From: Theropithecus gelada
Taxonomy: Eukaryota; Chordata; Mammalia; Primates; Cercopithecidae
Length of the DNA stretch: 64,000 bases
NCBI RefSeq assembly: GCF_003255815.1
Contig: NC_037670.1
Coordinates: forward strand, 28,504,981 to 28,568,980
Direction: 5' to 3'
The notes under the pieces were generated by a model. The model worked only from the letters and a program-made list of their open reading frames with translations. It was not told where the DNA came from and searched no databases. A program made the position numbers and the translations under genes. Numbering within the stretch: the stretch's first letter is position 1; each line of letters starts with the position of its first letter. Shown here piece by piece: positions 1-14,427 of this stretch.

Positions 1-389
1 ATTTTGAAGTATGTTTTTTACATTTTGTTCTACTGATGTAAGGTGTAGTGTATTTTCCTATGTGTAAGATGTATGGTATGAGGTAGGGACTCAGTTGCAT
101 TTATGTTGCCGCTTCTCCCCCAGTCCCCTACCCCCAACCCCATAAGATTTTTATGAGAGAGTTTCTGCCACTCAAAGAGCTGGCCTGTTCTCATCTTAGC
201 TTAATGGTCTTTGGAATACATTTCCTGTGGGCCAGAAGGTGACTAAGTGATATAGTTCCAATTGCTGCATATTGCAGTAAACTTGAGTTTAAACATGGAT
301 AATAGACAATAGTCCTGACACGCCACTTAAGTAGTATAGTCCTCTCTTCTTGGCTTGTACAGACCTCTCTTAGCTGTAGTCAATGTAGG
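1..389. other. Unassigned non-coding sequence
   Basis: I recognise no gene or repeat family here. The stretch is AT-rich, with one C-rich run near 115-140. It ends at the start of an MLT1-type LTR. Confidence 0.4.
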
Positions 390-787
390 TGTTATGGGCT
401 GAAATGTGTCATCTAAAATTAATATATTAAAGCCCTAAACCACAGTACCTCAGATTTTAATGAAAGATGGGGCCTTTAAAAAGGTAATTAGGTTAAAACG
501 AGTCAATTAGGGTGGTCACTAATCCATTCTGACTGGTATCCTTATAAGAAGAGGAAATTTAGATATACAAACACCAGGGATTTGTATTTGCAGAGGAAGG
601 ACCATGTGAAGACACAGCAAGAAGACGGTCGTCTGCCAGCCAAGGAGAGAGGGCTCAGGAGAAACCAACCCAGCCAGTACCTTGATCTTGGACTTCCAGT
701 TTCCAGAGCTGTGAGAGAATAAATGCCTATTGTTGTAGCTGTCTACTCTGCAATATTTTGTTAGGGCAGCTCGAGCAACCTAATACA
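390..787 (+). mobile_element. MLT1-type (MaLR/ERVL) solo LTR
   Basis: The element opens with TGTTATGGGCTGAAATGTGT and closes with CTAATACA, the usual ends of this MaLR LTR class. It includes the characteristic 'cttataagaagagg' and 'cttgatcttggacttccag' blocks and an AATAAA-like polyadenylation context near 718-724. The flanking pentamers gtagg (385-389) and atagg (788-792) match at 4 of 5 positions and may be a decayed 5-bp target duplication. No internal region adjoins it, so it is a solo LTR. The family is sure at the MaLR level; the exact subfamily (MLT1B/C/D) is not. Confidence 0.75.
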
Positions 788-1036
788 ATAGGATAATCCC
801 CAACAAAGATAGACAAAGATGCTTGGAGTCAGATACAGTTAGATTTAACCCTCCTAACATGAATGTTCGACTTAGCACAGTGGGGAATATGTGTAAAATT
901 CATACTACAAGCTCACCTGAACAGAGAAAGGCAACCAAAGAACTATATGAGGTCCAGTGAAAGGGTTCATTTATTTCTCAGTAAGTTGGTCTTTTTTTCA
1001 AGTTAGCAGGCAGGATCTGACCCATACCCAATAGGC
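788..1036. other. Unassigned spacer between two MLT1-type LTRs
   Basis: No gene or repeat family is recognised. The sequence lies between a plus-strand and a minus-strand MLT1-type LTR. Confidence 0.4.
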
Positions 1037-1850
<814 letters not shown>

Positions 1851-3340
1851 GTTGCAAAACAGTTCAGTGAAATAATTTTAAAAGAAAATAATCCGATTAT
1901 GTTCAAAAGCAGAGAATCTGAAAAGAATGGAAGCATTGAAAGCCTTCTTGCTTTTTAACTCAACAGAAGAGCTTTTAAATTGGTTTTTAAAAAGCTGTCT
2001 ATTAGTACCAGAAGTTTTTCAACCTAGCTTCTAAGTCCTTGTTAAACTTAAAAGGTGTTGTTTTGGTTAATGTTTGGTTTGAGCCCTCTGCGGAAGAGCT
2101 TTTTCCACATTCAGTTGGATTCCATCTGCCAATGTGCAAATGGGCCTGTTTCCACTTAGTGCTGCCCCAAGGAAGATGTGTCCCAAACTACTGAAAATGC
2201 CTCCTACCCCCAATTTCTCTCCCACAGCTTACGCAACAACTGACAGGAAGGCCCCAAGTCGGAAGGGCAACGCTATAGGGGACATAAGGAAACAAAAGCT
2301 CCTGTGGCCCAGCAAGATTCAGTTCCTTCACTGCTTCTGTTGTTGACCCTCTCAGGCAGTGTGGGCAGCAAGTTCTCACCACCAAAGACCTCCAGTGTCA
2401 ATGTGGATAAAGTGACTGCCATGAACTGACAGCACTAAATTACAACCTGCCTAGAGCATTGAAGACGCATGGGTGGGAAGCCGCCTGCAGGCACGCTGAG
2501 ATGAACACACCTGTGCATTTGCCAGAAACCATACTGGGAGCTTCAGACAGAGACAGAGCTCCACCAAGTGCAGCTGAGTGATGGAGAAGGGAGGGCTAAT
2601 TGTTCTGGAAGGCTGTTGCATTCTCAGGGGACACATGTTAGAACAATTTGCTCCCCGGGCTATCAAGAGGCCATGTTTATCAGCAGCTACTGCTTATGAT
2701 GTGCTTCCAGAATGGCAAGCTGCCTTGATCATCTGTGTGTGTTTCTACAACAGATGTGAACTCTGAATGTATACAGGCATCTGACTGTGCATGTGTGTGC
2801 TGGTATGTGTGTGTCATTGTATGCCTGTTCACCTGTTTAAATCTGTGTGTTTTCTCATGTGTATGCTAGTGTGTGTCTACAGGTAGGTCCTTATTTTGCA
2901 AAGATTCCAGAGATGGGATCTTCCAGCTGCCCTTCCAGCCTCTCCAGCCTCTCTTTGTTGACTCCCAGAGGTGCAGGTTTTGGTCCAACACCAGCCTTCC
3001 CAGCAAACCACTCCTGCAGTGCTTGGGGAGGCAGGAAACGCCAAAGGCATGAATTCCTTTCTTCCTGCCCTCTGGCCCCTCCGCAGTGGGCATGCCCAGG
3101 TTTTCAGGAGTAGGTCCTCCTTCCATTCCACGCCCTCTAAGCCCCAAGAAGCCATTGCTCCTGCCTCCATCCTGGGGCCTAAGGTCTTTTCTCCAGCCAG
3201 GCAGGGACACACAGCGGGCCAGGTGCCTGCCTAGGCCTTGTGTGTGACTTGAACTTGATTGTTTTTCTCAGCATGTAACAGCTACGCCAAAGAGGTAGCC
3301 AAGGTACCATCTCATTCCATTCTGCAAAATCCTTTATTTA
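1851..3340. other. Unassigned sequence with a TG-rich patch
   Basis: I see no repeat family I can name. An imperfect TG-rich region lies at about 2785-2880. The 2900-3230 part is CT-rich on the plus strand and gives several overlapping ORFs on both strands, which is typical of chance ORFs in low-stop composition. None resembles a known protein. Confidence 0.35.
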
Positions 3341-4080
3341 AAATTAATAAGCTGTATTTTTTAGAGCAGTTCTAGGTTCACAGCAAAATTGAGTGGCAAC
3401 TTCAAGAATTCCCATACACCCCCTGCCTCCTCCATACAATATCAATATCTCCACCAAAGTCATCTATTTGCTACAATCAATGGCCATACAATGACACATC
3501 ACTATCACCCAAAGTTCATAGTTTACATCAGGGTTCACTCTTGATGGTGTACATTCTACCGGTTTGGACAAATGCATAATGACATGGATCCACCTTATAA
3601 CTTCATACAGAACAGTTTCACTGCCCTGCAAATCCTCTGTGCTCCACCTATTCCTCCCTCCCCACTAACCCCTGGCAATCACCAGTCTCTTTACAGGCTC
3701 CGTAGTTCTACCTTTTCCAGAATGTCATGTAGTTGGAGTCGTACAGGATGTAGGCTTTTCATATTGGCTTCTTACACTTAGCAATATACATTTAAGGTTC
3801 CTCCATGTCTTTTCATGACTTGAAAGCTCATTTCTTTTTATCCCTGGATAATACTCCATTGTCTGGATGTACCACAGTTTATTTATCCATTCACCTACCA
3901 AAGGACATTTTGGTTGCTTCCAAGTTTTGGCAATGATGAATAAAACTGCTATAAACATCTGTGTGCAGATTTCCGTGCAGACATAAGTTTTCAGTCCCTT
4001 TTGGTAAATACCAAGGAGCACAATTGCTGGATTGTACGACAAGAGTATGTTTAGTTTTGTAAGAAAATGCTAAACTGTGC
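3341..4080 (-). mobile_element. L1M-type LINE, 3' end, minus strand
   Basis: The plus strand reads as the reverse complement of an old L1 3' UTR followed by the ORF2 C-terminus. The minus-strand ORF at 3725-4042 (105 codons) contains AKTWKQPKCPLVGEWINKLW and YIQTMEYYPGIKRNELSS, the conserved C-terminal segment of L1 ORF2. It is 5'-truncated and gives no functional product. The 3' end is near 3341; the truncation is near 4080. Confidence 0.85.
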
Positions 4081-5000
4081 AGATTCCTTTTCAATTTGGC
4101 ATTTCTGCCTCACTTTATTTTTCACAAAGCTACGTATTAATATGCAGTAATAGTAGTAATAGTAGGCGCTTGAAATCCTCATGGGATAGCACTCTTGATT
4201 CTTCCAGAATTCCCCAACTCAAGAATGTGGAAAATTTGTACAGGCTCCTGGCGCCTTCCCGAATCATATTTCCATCGGGAGTTAAGTGCTTCCTGAGCAT
4301 CTCGTACACCACAATCTAGCTGCCTAGCTGCCTCTTCAACTCGCACAAAACATCTAGCTCTTGCTTGAGAACTGCTTTTCACATACATGAAAATTCTAAG
4401 TTTTATAATTTCAAGAGACTTTTAGTGGTCAAGGAGAGGAGATCTGCACCCCACACTGGGATGAGGATGGAGGATGGTAAATGATTTGCTCCCAATACAA
4501 GCTTCATGGTGTAATTAGTTCATATCAGTGCCTCAGCCAAATGAGGGATTCCGAATCACACAGGGAAATTCAAAACTTCAAATTATAGGTCCACAAATTC
4601 TATACAGCACCTTTTAAAAAAGAGCTTATGAAGTTAGTTCATATTATTAACCTAATCTAATCGGAGAAACATGTCATTAGCCTATCCTACACATTGCATA
4701 GTGGCATAGTTACAATAAACAATAAGAATACTGAGAACAGTATATATAAAAAAAACCACTGATTCATTCATTAAAAAAAAGTATTGAAGAAACATTTCTG
4801 ATTCTATTGGTTTCTCCATTCAGAGATGAGGAACCAGAAATTGGAAGTGGTTGGTTACCTACTGGTGTGCCTGGGAATACTATGCCACCACTCCCAAAGA
4901 GGCCACTCAAAATACTATAGATGATATTTAAATAAAATAATTTTTTAAAGCACAGTTGAACTGGCATCAAAACAAGTCATACCTAGGAGGTCAGAAACTT
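4081..5000. other. Unassigned non-coding sequence
   Basis: AT-rich sequence with no repeat family or gene I can support. Short A-runs occur at 4748-4780. ORFs on both strands are short and unrelated to anything known to me. Confidence 0.35.
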
Positions 5001-5229
5001 TGAGAGAGCATTAATCTAGAGAGAAGAGCGAATGCTGAAGGCATTGGTCACCAAGTGGGGCATGGGCCATATCTTACTGGCCTGGCCCAGGTTTCTGCAG
5101 GCACCAGGGATTGAGGAGATGGCTGGGAGACCCCTCGCATAAGGCTAAGACCACTAAAGAGCAGTACCTTCAGGAACTGAACCAGAGACCAAGTACTTGC
5201 CCCTCCTTGCCTGTCAAGAAACGAACTTG

Positions 5230-5985
5230 CCTGTCTCTACCTTAAGAAGTGGCAGGAAAGAAATGTGTCACCTGACAATTTCTAATAGCAAACCAAACTT
5301 TACACTACTTGGGGAGCTCTAAAGCCAACAACTTGTATAAAGGAGCATCCCCAGGCATTCAAAAGAAACTAACGCACTGCCTTATGGATACTAAGACTCA
5401 AAAAATTATCATAGATAAAGTTCCAAGGAATTAGAGGTCAGGATCAAAATTCACTAAACTCATGAAGAAACAAGCCATCATGAATAAAATGAGCTATCAT
5501 GAATGAAAATCCACAGAAATTATAAACTGCAGAATCAGCCGTTGAAGATCACAGATATTGGAAAAATCAACACAGAATATGAAATAAATTTTCATACGAA
5601 AATGTTTCAGGAAATAAATGAGGTGATTGAATAAATGATGAAGATATAAGAGACTATCAAAATATGTAGACTTGATAAGGAGCCAACAAGTACTATGAGA
5701 AACAAAAAATAGACATGAACGTGGCACAGAGAGACAGAGGTAGAAAATATATATGTAGCTAAGAGGCACGGAGGATAAAGTGAGACGGTCTAACACGTTA
5801 CCAGATCTGAGTATCATGAATTGGTAATAGAAACAATGTAGAAAAGGCAATATTTAAGAAGATGATAACCGTGAATTTTACAGAATCGATGAAAGGTATC
5901 AACCCTCAGATTCAGAAAGCCCAAAGAGCACCAAATTAGATAAGTACAAAGAAATCCTCACTTAGAGACATCACTCGTGAGACTG
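5230..5985 (+). mobile_element. Ancient L1/HAL1 ORF1-region fossil
   Basis: Around 5500-5985 the plus strand follows the order of an old L1 or HAL1 ORF1 coiled-coil region: 'cacagagagacagaggtaga', 'ggataaagtgagacggtcta', then 'attttacagaatcgatgaaa' and 'ctcagattcagaaagcccaa'. All frames are broken by stops. The upstream part (5000-5500) may be the same element but I cannot place it. L1M versus HAL1 is not resolvable by eye. Confidence 0.6.
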
Positions 5986-5989
5986 TAGG

Positions 5990-6190
5990 ATGGGGGTCAG
6001 CAGATCCTGCCACCTCGATGAAGTTTTATGGGAACACAGTCATGCTGTTTGTTTAGGTGTTGTTTATGACTGTTTTCATACCACAATGGCAGAGTTAAGA
6101 AGTTGCAACAGAGACCGTATGACCTGCAAAGCTAAAAATATTTATTATATGGCCTTTTACTGAAAATGTTTGCCTATTCCAGTTGTAGAA
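5990..6190 (-). mobile_element. Old hAT-like MER fossil
   Basis: The segment contains 'ggggtcagcaga', 'gatgaagttttatgggaaca', 'acagagaccgtatgacctgc' and 'tatatggccttttactgaaa'. These match, in shuffled-strand order, a dispersed mammalian repeat whose ends read 'ggggtcggcaaac'. I recall it as a non-autonomous DNA element. Family name not certain. Confidence 0.5.
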
Positions 6191-6270
6191 TATCAAAGAG
6201 GAGCTATTGATTATTCCAATCATATGACAACTTAGCAGCAGAGTTGGAATTTCATCTTAGGTCTCTTGAC

Positions 6271-6691
<421 letters not shown>

Positions 6692-6696
6692 ACTAG

Positions 6697-7210
<514 letters not shown>

Positions 7211-7618
7211 TACTACAGGTGCCTGCCTTCCTTATTTTATCACTGGTGAAACAAATATGGAGAAAACCTGACAAATTCCCAAAACTCTGTATTGAATGCT
7301 ATTTTTGATTATGCAGACTAACTGAGAACAGTTTGGGGGTGGGGAGGACTATTTTGCTGAGTTAGTGGAATCACCTAAATAAGTCAAAGTCAAATAAGTC
7401 CAAAAAAAATCCCTCCTTTCCTTTCATCTCCCTCATCTCCCTCCTGGAAGAGGAGCTACTGGGCAGTGAAATAACCAAATGTGAAGCCATCTGAATGGAT
7501 AGGGAAGCATACTTCATGAACAATCCATCTTATTGTAAACAATTGTCAGATAACGTAGGGTTTTGGTAATGCCCACCTACATGAGCAAAGGATTAAGGAA
7601 CTGAGAAAGCTAAGATTT
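7211..7618. other. Unassigned non-coding sequence
   Basis: Nothing recognised. Short polypurine and CT-rich patches at 7400-7450. No supportable ORF. Confidence 0.35.
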
Positions 7619-8359
<741 letters not shown>

Positions 8360-8478
8360 TTGTTAATCTCCTGACTGGTTCAGTAGGACTGGGTGGGGCC
8401 TGAGACTCTGCATATCTAGCAAGCTCCCAGGTGAAGGTGATGCTGCTGGTCCTCGGACCACACTTTGAGTTGCAAGAA
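8360..8478 (+). mobile_element. MER5A fragment (hAT-Charlie), 3' half
   Basis: The segment reads 'gtggggcctgagactctgca', 'agctcccaggtgaaggtgat' and 'tgctgctggtcctcggacca', a good match to the MER5A 3' half. The terminal inverted repeat is lost: after 'cactttgag' the expected 'aaccactg' is replaced by 'ttgcaag', which begins the unrelated protein-like segment at 8479. Confidence 0.8.
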
Positions 8479-8943
8479 TCTAAAGTATGCTCCCCAGGCC
8501 AGGACCCTCAGGAAATTTGTCTCCACAAACTTCCTGCAGCCTCTAGCTGCTGACCACAAGAGCATGCCACAGTGGACGCCAAACTGTGCCCAACGCTGGT
8601 TCTCTGTAGTTTCCACAAGTGTCCGGATCAATTGCCCTTCCCAAGCTTGGTAAAATTCCACTGGTGTAAACAGGAATGCTGGGAGTTCATCAAGTTTTTC
8701 ACCTAAAATTTCAAAACTGCATAATGTTGAACCACCATAAAAACGAGTGGTTGCTATAATAGAAAAGCCCACAAAATGGCCACAGTAATTTGCATCTTCA
8801 TAGTTTCTAGGCAAGAAATCTTCAACTTGAGTTGAGGGAGAAGTAAAATAAACAGCTGGGGTTCTTTTACCACTCACCAGGATACTTATACACTTACAAG
8901 ACTGATGCCGGAAACCACATTTTCTTCTGCTCTGAGTTTTCAC
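8416..8943 (-). other. Unidentified 175-codon ORF, possible decayed gene copy
   Basis: This is the longest ORF in the window. Its last ~22 codons (8416-8478) lie in a MER5A fragment read backwards, so only about codons 1-153 could derive from a gene. The middle contains CGHFVGFSIIATTRFYGGST and WAQFGVHCGMLLWSAARGCR, which look protein-like, with a hydrophobic segment around each. Upstream on the minus strand, an ATG in another frame (near 8976) opens a short stretch that ends in a stop, which would fit a frameshifted copy. I do not recognise the protein. There is no poly(A) tail, no promoter and no target duplication that I can see. It may be a chance ORF or a fragment of a processed pseudogene. 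Confidence 0.3.
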
Positions 8944-9763
8944 CCATTCCCTGGGAGCTAAAGTTGGTGGCCATCATGGCACTGTCAGTGTTTGTTTAAA
9001 GCTCACCGCACACTTGTGGGGACCAGATCTGGTTCCTTGTGGAAACCTTGGATGAGACAATTGTGAAAAATGTCATGAGCGAAGCTTGGACAGGAAGGGG
9101 AATGAGGGGGGCTGGAAAACACCAGAACTGGAAGACAGACAGACCCCCAGGTTCAGGGGAAGCCATGGATCTCTGCTTGGGGACCTCCATACCAGAAGGC
9201 CAGGGAGTCTGAGAACAGATAGTTGATCTGAATCCGAATTTTAGCCTAAGGCAGAGTTCAGGATGGCAGTAAGGGGAGCAGGGGTCACGCAGGATGATCA
9301 CTCACTGGGTCAGGGTAAGAAAAATATCTGGCGTGGGGAGCAGGGTGAGGAGAGAGAGCTGGTCAGGCAGCAGCTGGGATTGGATCACTGATTCTAGGAG
9401 GCAGGGGGATAGCTACCAGGTGACCTGTGACCTGTCCTTGAGAAACTAGGTTCTCACCTTGGCAGCTCCACCAGAAGTCCATTCTCCCTGGGGCTTAAAG
9501 AAGTCCAGAACACCATGGCCATGGACCTGGAGTTCCCTTAGCCCATCTCTCCAGCACTGCTATGTCCTCTTGGCATCTGATGAAGCCCTCATGGGGAGGA
9601 AGACAGGTGCATAGGTTTACACTGGGGGTCTGTCTCATTGGGTTAGACCAGCCAACAGGACATTGTGGAGATGTGGCCACTGGGGACCAGGAATTCACTT
9701 CCAGAAGTTCATTCCCTGAGAGGTGGGATACAAACTGACAAGGTTCGTGCTGTCACCCTGGCT
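8944..9763. other. Unassigned non-coding sequence
   Basis: No repeat or gene recognised. Moderately G-rich on the plus strand from 9300 to 9420. ORFs are short and mutually overlapping. Confidence 0.35.
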
Positions 9764-9890
9764 GGGCACTGGAATAGTTCAGGGGAGTGTTTAAATAAAT
9801 CATGATGCCCTGGCCCTATGCCCAGAGATTCTGACTTAATTAGTCTGGGAAGGGTCTCTGGATGATCCTAAGGTCCAACCGAGACTGGGT
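9764..9890. mobile_element. MER5-group hAT fragment
   Basis: The stretch 'atgccctggccctatgccca', 'gagattctgacttaattagt' and 'ctgggaagggtctctggatg' follows the core of MER5-group elements. Ends are not preserved. Confidence 0.5.
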
Positions 9891-11002
9891 TAGAGGAGCA
9901 TGGGGAGGTGAAACAGGCAACCATTCCTATGCCTGTCACCCTCCCTCCCCTCACTTTTTATGGGAAAGCCATCCTATGACTGTGTAGTGTTTGGCAGTCT
10001 TTGAGTTTTTATCCGTAGATGAGGAATAATAAGCCTTGGGTTTATTTTTTACTTTTTCCACTAAATACTTTTGGATGCTAATTTTTTAAAGTCTTTTGGC
10101 TTATTTGGAAATGATAATCACTTGCGCTATACAAAGTGCTGTTCTCCAAGGGAGAGGTATGGGATGACAGGAGATGACAAGAGTGGGGAGAAGAAACGTT
10201 GAATGCCCACTCAGGGATAGGCATTGTCACCTGCTCACAGTCGTGCGGACGGAGGCTCTGGTCCTGCCCTCTTCCTTGAAAGCGGATGTCTTCCTGGGGA
10301 CTGAGTCATTTGGTAAAGCCACAGGAAATTTAAATAAAATATGTAAAGTGCTCAGCCTCATACTTAGAACACAATAAATGCTCATAAATCATGGTTGTTT
10401 ATTTCCAGGGCCCTTCGTACGTCAATCCAGCCTGCCACTCTGTTTTCCTACCAGAGGAAGGTAAGGGAGCGCTGTCAGCAGCTTCGAGACGAACATTGAA
10501 TAAGTTGTGAGGAAAATGTAAAGAGTCAGGAGATACAAATCTTTAGATTTTAAGAAGATTCGGGCTAAAAACAGATGAACAGTTAGAAGAACCTTAATTA
10601 GTTACAGGAAAGTGTCATGATTCTGGAATGACAGGCTTCTCTGGTTCCTGTCAGGGACACCAGAAGCACAATGACAGGAATTTGGAGGAGAGGTGGAATT
10701 ACGCCACTTTCCAAAAGAAATTTAACAACCAAAAAAAAAAAGAGGAGGAGGAGGAAATATTTGTAGTCAGCATTTTGGTGTGACTTTGTCACGTTCAGTC
10801 GTCGGTTTAATCTGGGCTATAATTTCTGTGAGGGCAGGAACATTATCTTAGGTATCTTTGTACGTACAATGTCCGCCACATGGGAGAGAACCAGCAAGTG
10901 TTGAATCAGTGCAGGAGACATTACTGGGTATTTTTCCTTCACCTTACCTATCCATTTAAGCATTATTCAAATTTCAATTCAGCATGGGTAAGTCAGTGGA
11001 TA
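9891..11002. other. Mostly unassigned sequence with a MIR remnant
   Basis: At about 10320-10400 the order 'atgtaaagtgctcagcctca' then 'acacaataaatgctcataaa' resembles the 3' part of MIR. An (A)n(GGA)n simple patch lies at 10730-10756. The rest is unassigned. Confidence 0.4.
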
Positions 11003-12460
11003 GCTTTTTAAAATTAATATTGCTTTCAATTGACAAATCATAACTGTATACATTTGTGGGGTACAATGTGATGTTTTGATATATGTGTACAATGCAGAAT
11101 GATTAAATCAAGCTAATTAACACCTGTATCATCTCACTGTTCATTTTTTGTGGTGAGACATTTGAAATGGACTGTCTTGAATATTTTGAAATATACAATA
11201 TGTTATCATTGACGATAGTTGCCCTGCTGTGCAATAATCCCAAACACTTATTCCTTCTACCTAACAGAAACTTTGTACCCTTTGACTAACATCTCCCCAT
11301 TCCCCTCAGCCACCCTTTCCGCCAGCCTCTGGTAACCACCATTCTACTCTCTACTTCTATGTGTTTGACTTTTTTAGATTCTACGTATGAGTGAGATCAT
11401 GGGGTATTTGTCTTTCTGTGCCTGGCTTACTTCACTTAGCATAACGTCCTCCAAGTTTGTCCATGCTGTTGCAAATAAAAGAATTTTCTTCCACTTGTTG
11501 GGCCTCAATCAAAAGGACTTGGGCCCCCGACGCGTGGTGCCAGGGAGTGGGAGGCCAAGGCGAGTAGATCACGAGGTCAGGAGTTCAAGACCAGCCTGAT
11601 CAAGGTGGTGAAAACCCGTCTCTACTAAAAATACAACATTTAGCTGGGCATGGTGGCACGTGCCTGTAATCCCAGCTACTTGGGAGGCTGAGGCAGAGCA
11701 TTGCTTAAACCCAGGAGGCGGAGGTTGCAGTGAGCCGAGATCGCACCACTGCACTCCAGCCTGAGCCACAGAGCGAGACTCCATCTCAAAAAAAAAAAAT
11801 AAAAGAAAGAAAGAATTTTCTTCTTTTTTAAGGCTGAATCATATTTTATTGTGTATGTATGCCACATTTCCTTTTTCCATTCATTCACTGATGGACACTT
11901 ACTTTGATTTCATTTCATGGTCATTGTGAATAATAAACATAGAAGTGCAGATAGCTCTCTGACAAACTGATATATACCCAGAAGTGGGATTGCTGGATCA
12001 TAGGGTAGCTCTATTTTTAATATTTTGAGGAATCTCCATATTGTTTTCCATCATGGCTGTGCTAATTTACTTTCCCACTGACAGTGTGCAAGGGTTCCCT
12101 CTTCTCCACATCCTTGTCAACACTTATTTTTCATCTTTTTGATAATAGCCATTCTAACAGGTGTAAGGTGATGTCTCATTGTGGCTTAATTTGAATTTCC
12201 CCAATAATTAGTGATGCTGAGCATTTTTTTTTTTTTTTTGTGAACCTGTTGGCCATTAGTATGTCTTTTTATGAGAAATGTCTGTCTAGATCTTTTGCTT
12301 ATTTTAAAAATCAGGCTAAGTGTTTTTCTTGCTATTGAGTTGCTTGGGTTTCTTACATATTTTGGATATTCACCCCTTATCAGATGTATGGTTTGCAAGT
12401 ATCTTCTCCCACTCTATGGGTTGTCTCTTCACTGTGTTAATTGTTTCCAGCGATGACTGT
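11003..12460 (-). mobile_element. L1 (L1PB/L1MA-age) 3' end, minus strand, split by an Alu
   Basis: The parts are 11003-11491 and 11824-12460. The plus strand is the reverse complement of an L1 3' UTR ('cttttttagattctacgtat', 'atgagtgagatcatggggta') running into the ORF2 C-terminus ('cccagaagtgggattgctgg'). ORF2 frames are broken. The host L1 is continuous across the Alu insertion once one copy of the 14-bp duplication is removed. Age judged only from divergence by eye. Confidence 0.88.
11478..11823 (+). mobile_element. AluS-like SINE with an abnormal 5' end
   Basis: The 14-bp repeat aaagaattttcttc flanks the insertion at 11478-11491 and 11810-11823. Normal Alu sequence begins only near 11548 ('tgggaggccaaggcgag'). 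The 56 bases before it (11492-11547) do not match an Alu 5' end, although part of them ('gggcccccgacgcgtggtg') may be a scrambled Alu start. The right arm and A-rich tail are normal. The extra sequence lies inside the target duplications, so it arrived with the insertion or arose by rearrangement there. Confidence 0.85.
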
Positions 12461-14099
12461 TTTAGAATGAAAACTTCTTGTACCTAGTTTGGAGCCCAAC
12501 TATTAAACTCCTCGAATTGCTAAGAAACTTTGTTATTGTCGATGACTCTACAGTCACCTGGTGTGGAGATGCCAGGAAGACATGTGGTCATGCGTTTGGA
12601 AGAGTTTTATAAACTAAATAAAGCATCATCACTCGTCTCCCATAGAATATGCACTGATAATTAAAGGAGACTTTTAAAAAATCTTTAATGAGAGCAAGAT
12701 GATTGAATATACTTCATTATTTTTGCAGGTCTTAGTTTCATTATTTGTGAAACAACAAAATGCTGGTTTTAGAGACATGGTTTTACTGGATGGCCCGACT
12801 AAAAAAGTTACTGTCTAAATACAAGAGATCCATGCACATATCTGTACGTACTTGCTGGATCAGAACACTCATTATCCAATCCTTTATACTAATCATCATG
12901 AAGGTTTTCTTGAAATTGGACTAATTTCTTTTTCCCTGACTCAGTAAAATTTTCTTTCAATCTAGTCAGAGGACAGTGACATTTTAATATTTTTAACAAA
13001 TACATTAAAAATGCTCTAAAATTCTTTCTCCGGAAGCTTTTTGAGCAGACTAAAAATGGTTTCCCATTTGAAAAATATGCAGATGATGAATTTTTATAGT
13101 AACACGTCATTTTCAACAACAATACAGCAAAGTAGTAAAGATATTTCTAAGCATTTTGTTCCCAAAATGCTGTCTCTGTAGGGTGATTTACTCTTGAAAA
13201 TCAGTAATGTTCTTACTCAAAGTTAAAATACCCCCTTTTTCTTTATAGATCATATCTATTTATTACTTCAAAAATATCTGCCACCTCACTGACAGCCACA
13301 TGCCACAGACAGTGTCTGTGATGTGCAATGCTAGTCGTAGTAAAATAAACTAGATACCTCATCTCTAAGTTGGGCAACTCTTTCAAGTATTTTACAACAG
13401 ATAACTAGCAAAGTTCTGTGTGATACAAAATACCTTCACCATTACTTCCCCTTCTGTTACAGAATACTCTAAAATGTCTTGCATATATTAAAGTTTTTTG
13501 TGTTTATTTCATTGGTTCATTTTGTTTTGAAAGTTAGCCTCTTCACTGTTGTCTTCTAAAACTTTGTACCCTCTGGGGACAACTTCTTCGTAATGATAGC
13601 TTGCCTGTGAAAGAAATGGGAAATGAAAGTCACTTTGGACCTGTCTCTGTAGGATTATACTGGGATTCCTTTTATACTCTGGTCAAATTGGCTGCCAAAT
13701 CTATGGTTGCACTAATACTGTTCTCTCATAAACCATTGTTCTTGTTACAAAAGTCACTTTGCATTAAAACTATCTTCTCCAGTCCATCTTTCTTTTAGAG
13801 GTTCACAAGGAAGGTAGTCCCGGATGTGTTCCATTACTGAGTGAAATTAGCAAATTCCATAAGATGTTCCTAACATATTCCACATGTTAGAAACATCCGT
13901 ACATCAATCCAACTATGGAGTAAACCTCCCACACTGTCTCATTTCTCCTAGTATTTATTTCTTCAACTCTTTAGTGATGTTTTCAAGGCATCTTCCAGCT
14001 GCATTTGCCGACACAAGAATACATCTTAGTTTACTCATCAGTTTGCATTCTACACATTAGTTTGCAGCTGTTGCCACTACAACAGAAATAACAAGTGTT
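12461..14099. other. Repeat-poor, AT-rich sequence
   Basis: I recognise no transposable element or gene. The longest ORF (minus strand, 12889-13122, 77 codons) is lysine- and phenylalanine-rich, as expected of AT-rich random sequence. The segment continues beyond the Alu at 14100-14427. Confidence 0.4.
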
Positions 14100-14427
14100 G
14101 GCTGGGCGTGGTGGCTCATGCCTGTAATCCCAACACTTTGGGAGGCCGAGGCGGGCAGATCACCTGAGGTCAGGAGTTGGAGACCAGTCTGGCCAACCAA
14201 CATTGTGAAAACCCATCCCTACTAAAAATACAAAAATTAGCCGGGTGTGGTGGTGTGTGCCTGTAATCCCAGCTATTCAAGAGGCTGAGGTGGGAGATTC
14301 GCTTGAACCCACGAGGCGGAGGCTGTGGTGAGCCAAGATGGTGCCAGTGCACTCCAGCCTAGGCAACAGAGCAAGACTCCTTCTCAAAAAAAAAACAAAA
14401 ACAAACAAACAAACAAACAAAAAAACA
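14100..14427 (+). mobile_element. AluS SINE with (AAAC)n-rich tail
   Basis: Full-length Alu from ggctgggcgtggtggctcat through 'gcaagactccttctc', with a tail that has become (CAAA)n at about 14395-14420. It has a small internal duplication ('ccaaccaacat') in the left arm. Weakly similar flanks 'aacaagtgtt' and 'aacaagcatt' may be the target duplication. Confidence 0.92.

Noticed and set aside
11520..11540. Vector or adaptor sequence suggested by the MluI site and GC-rich run
   Set aside because: It sits inside an exact target duplication with normal Alu on the other side, so a biological event is at least as likely. Kept as a finding, not called contamination.
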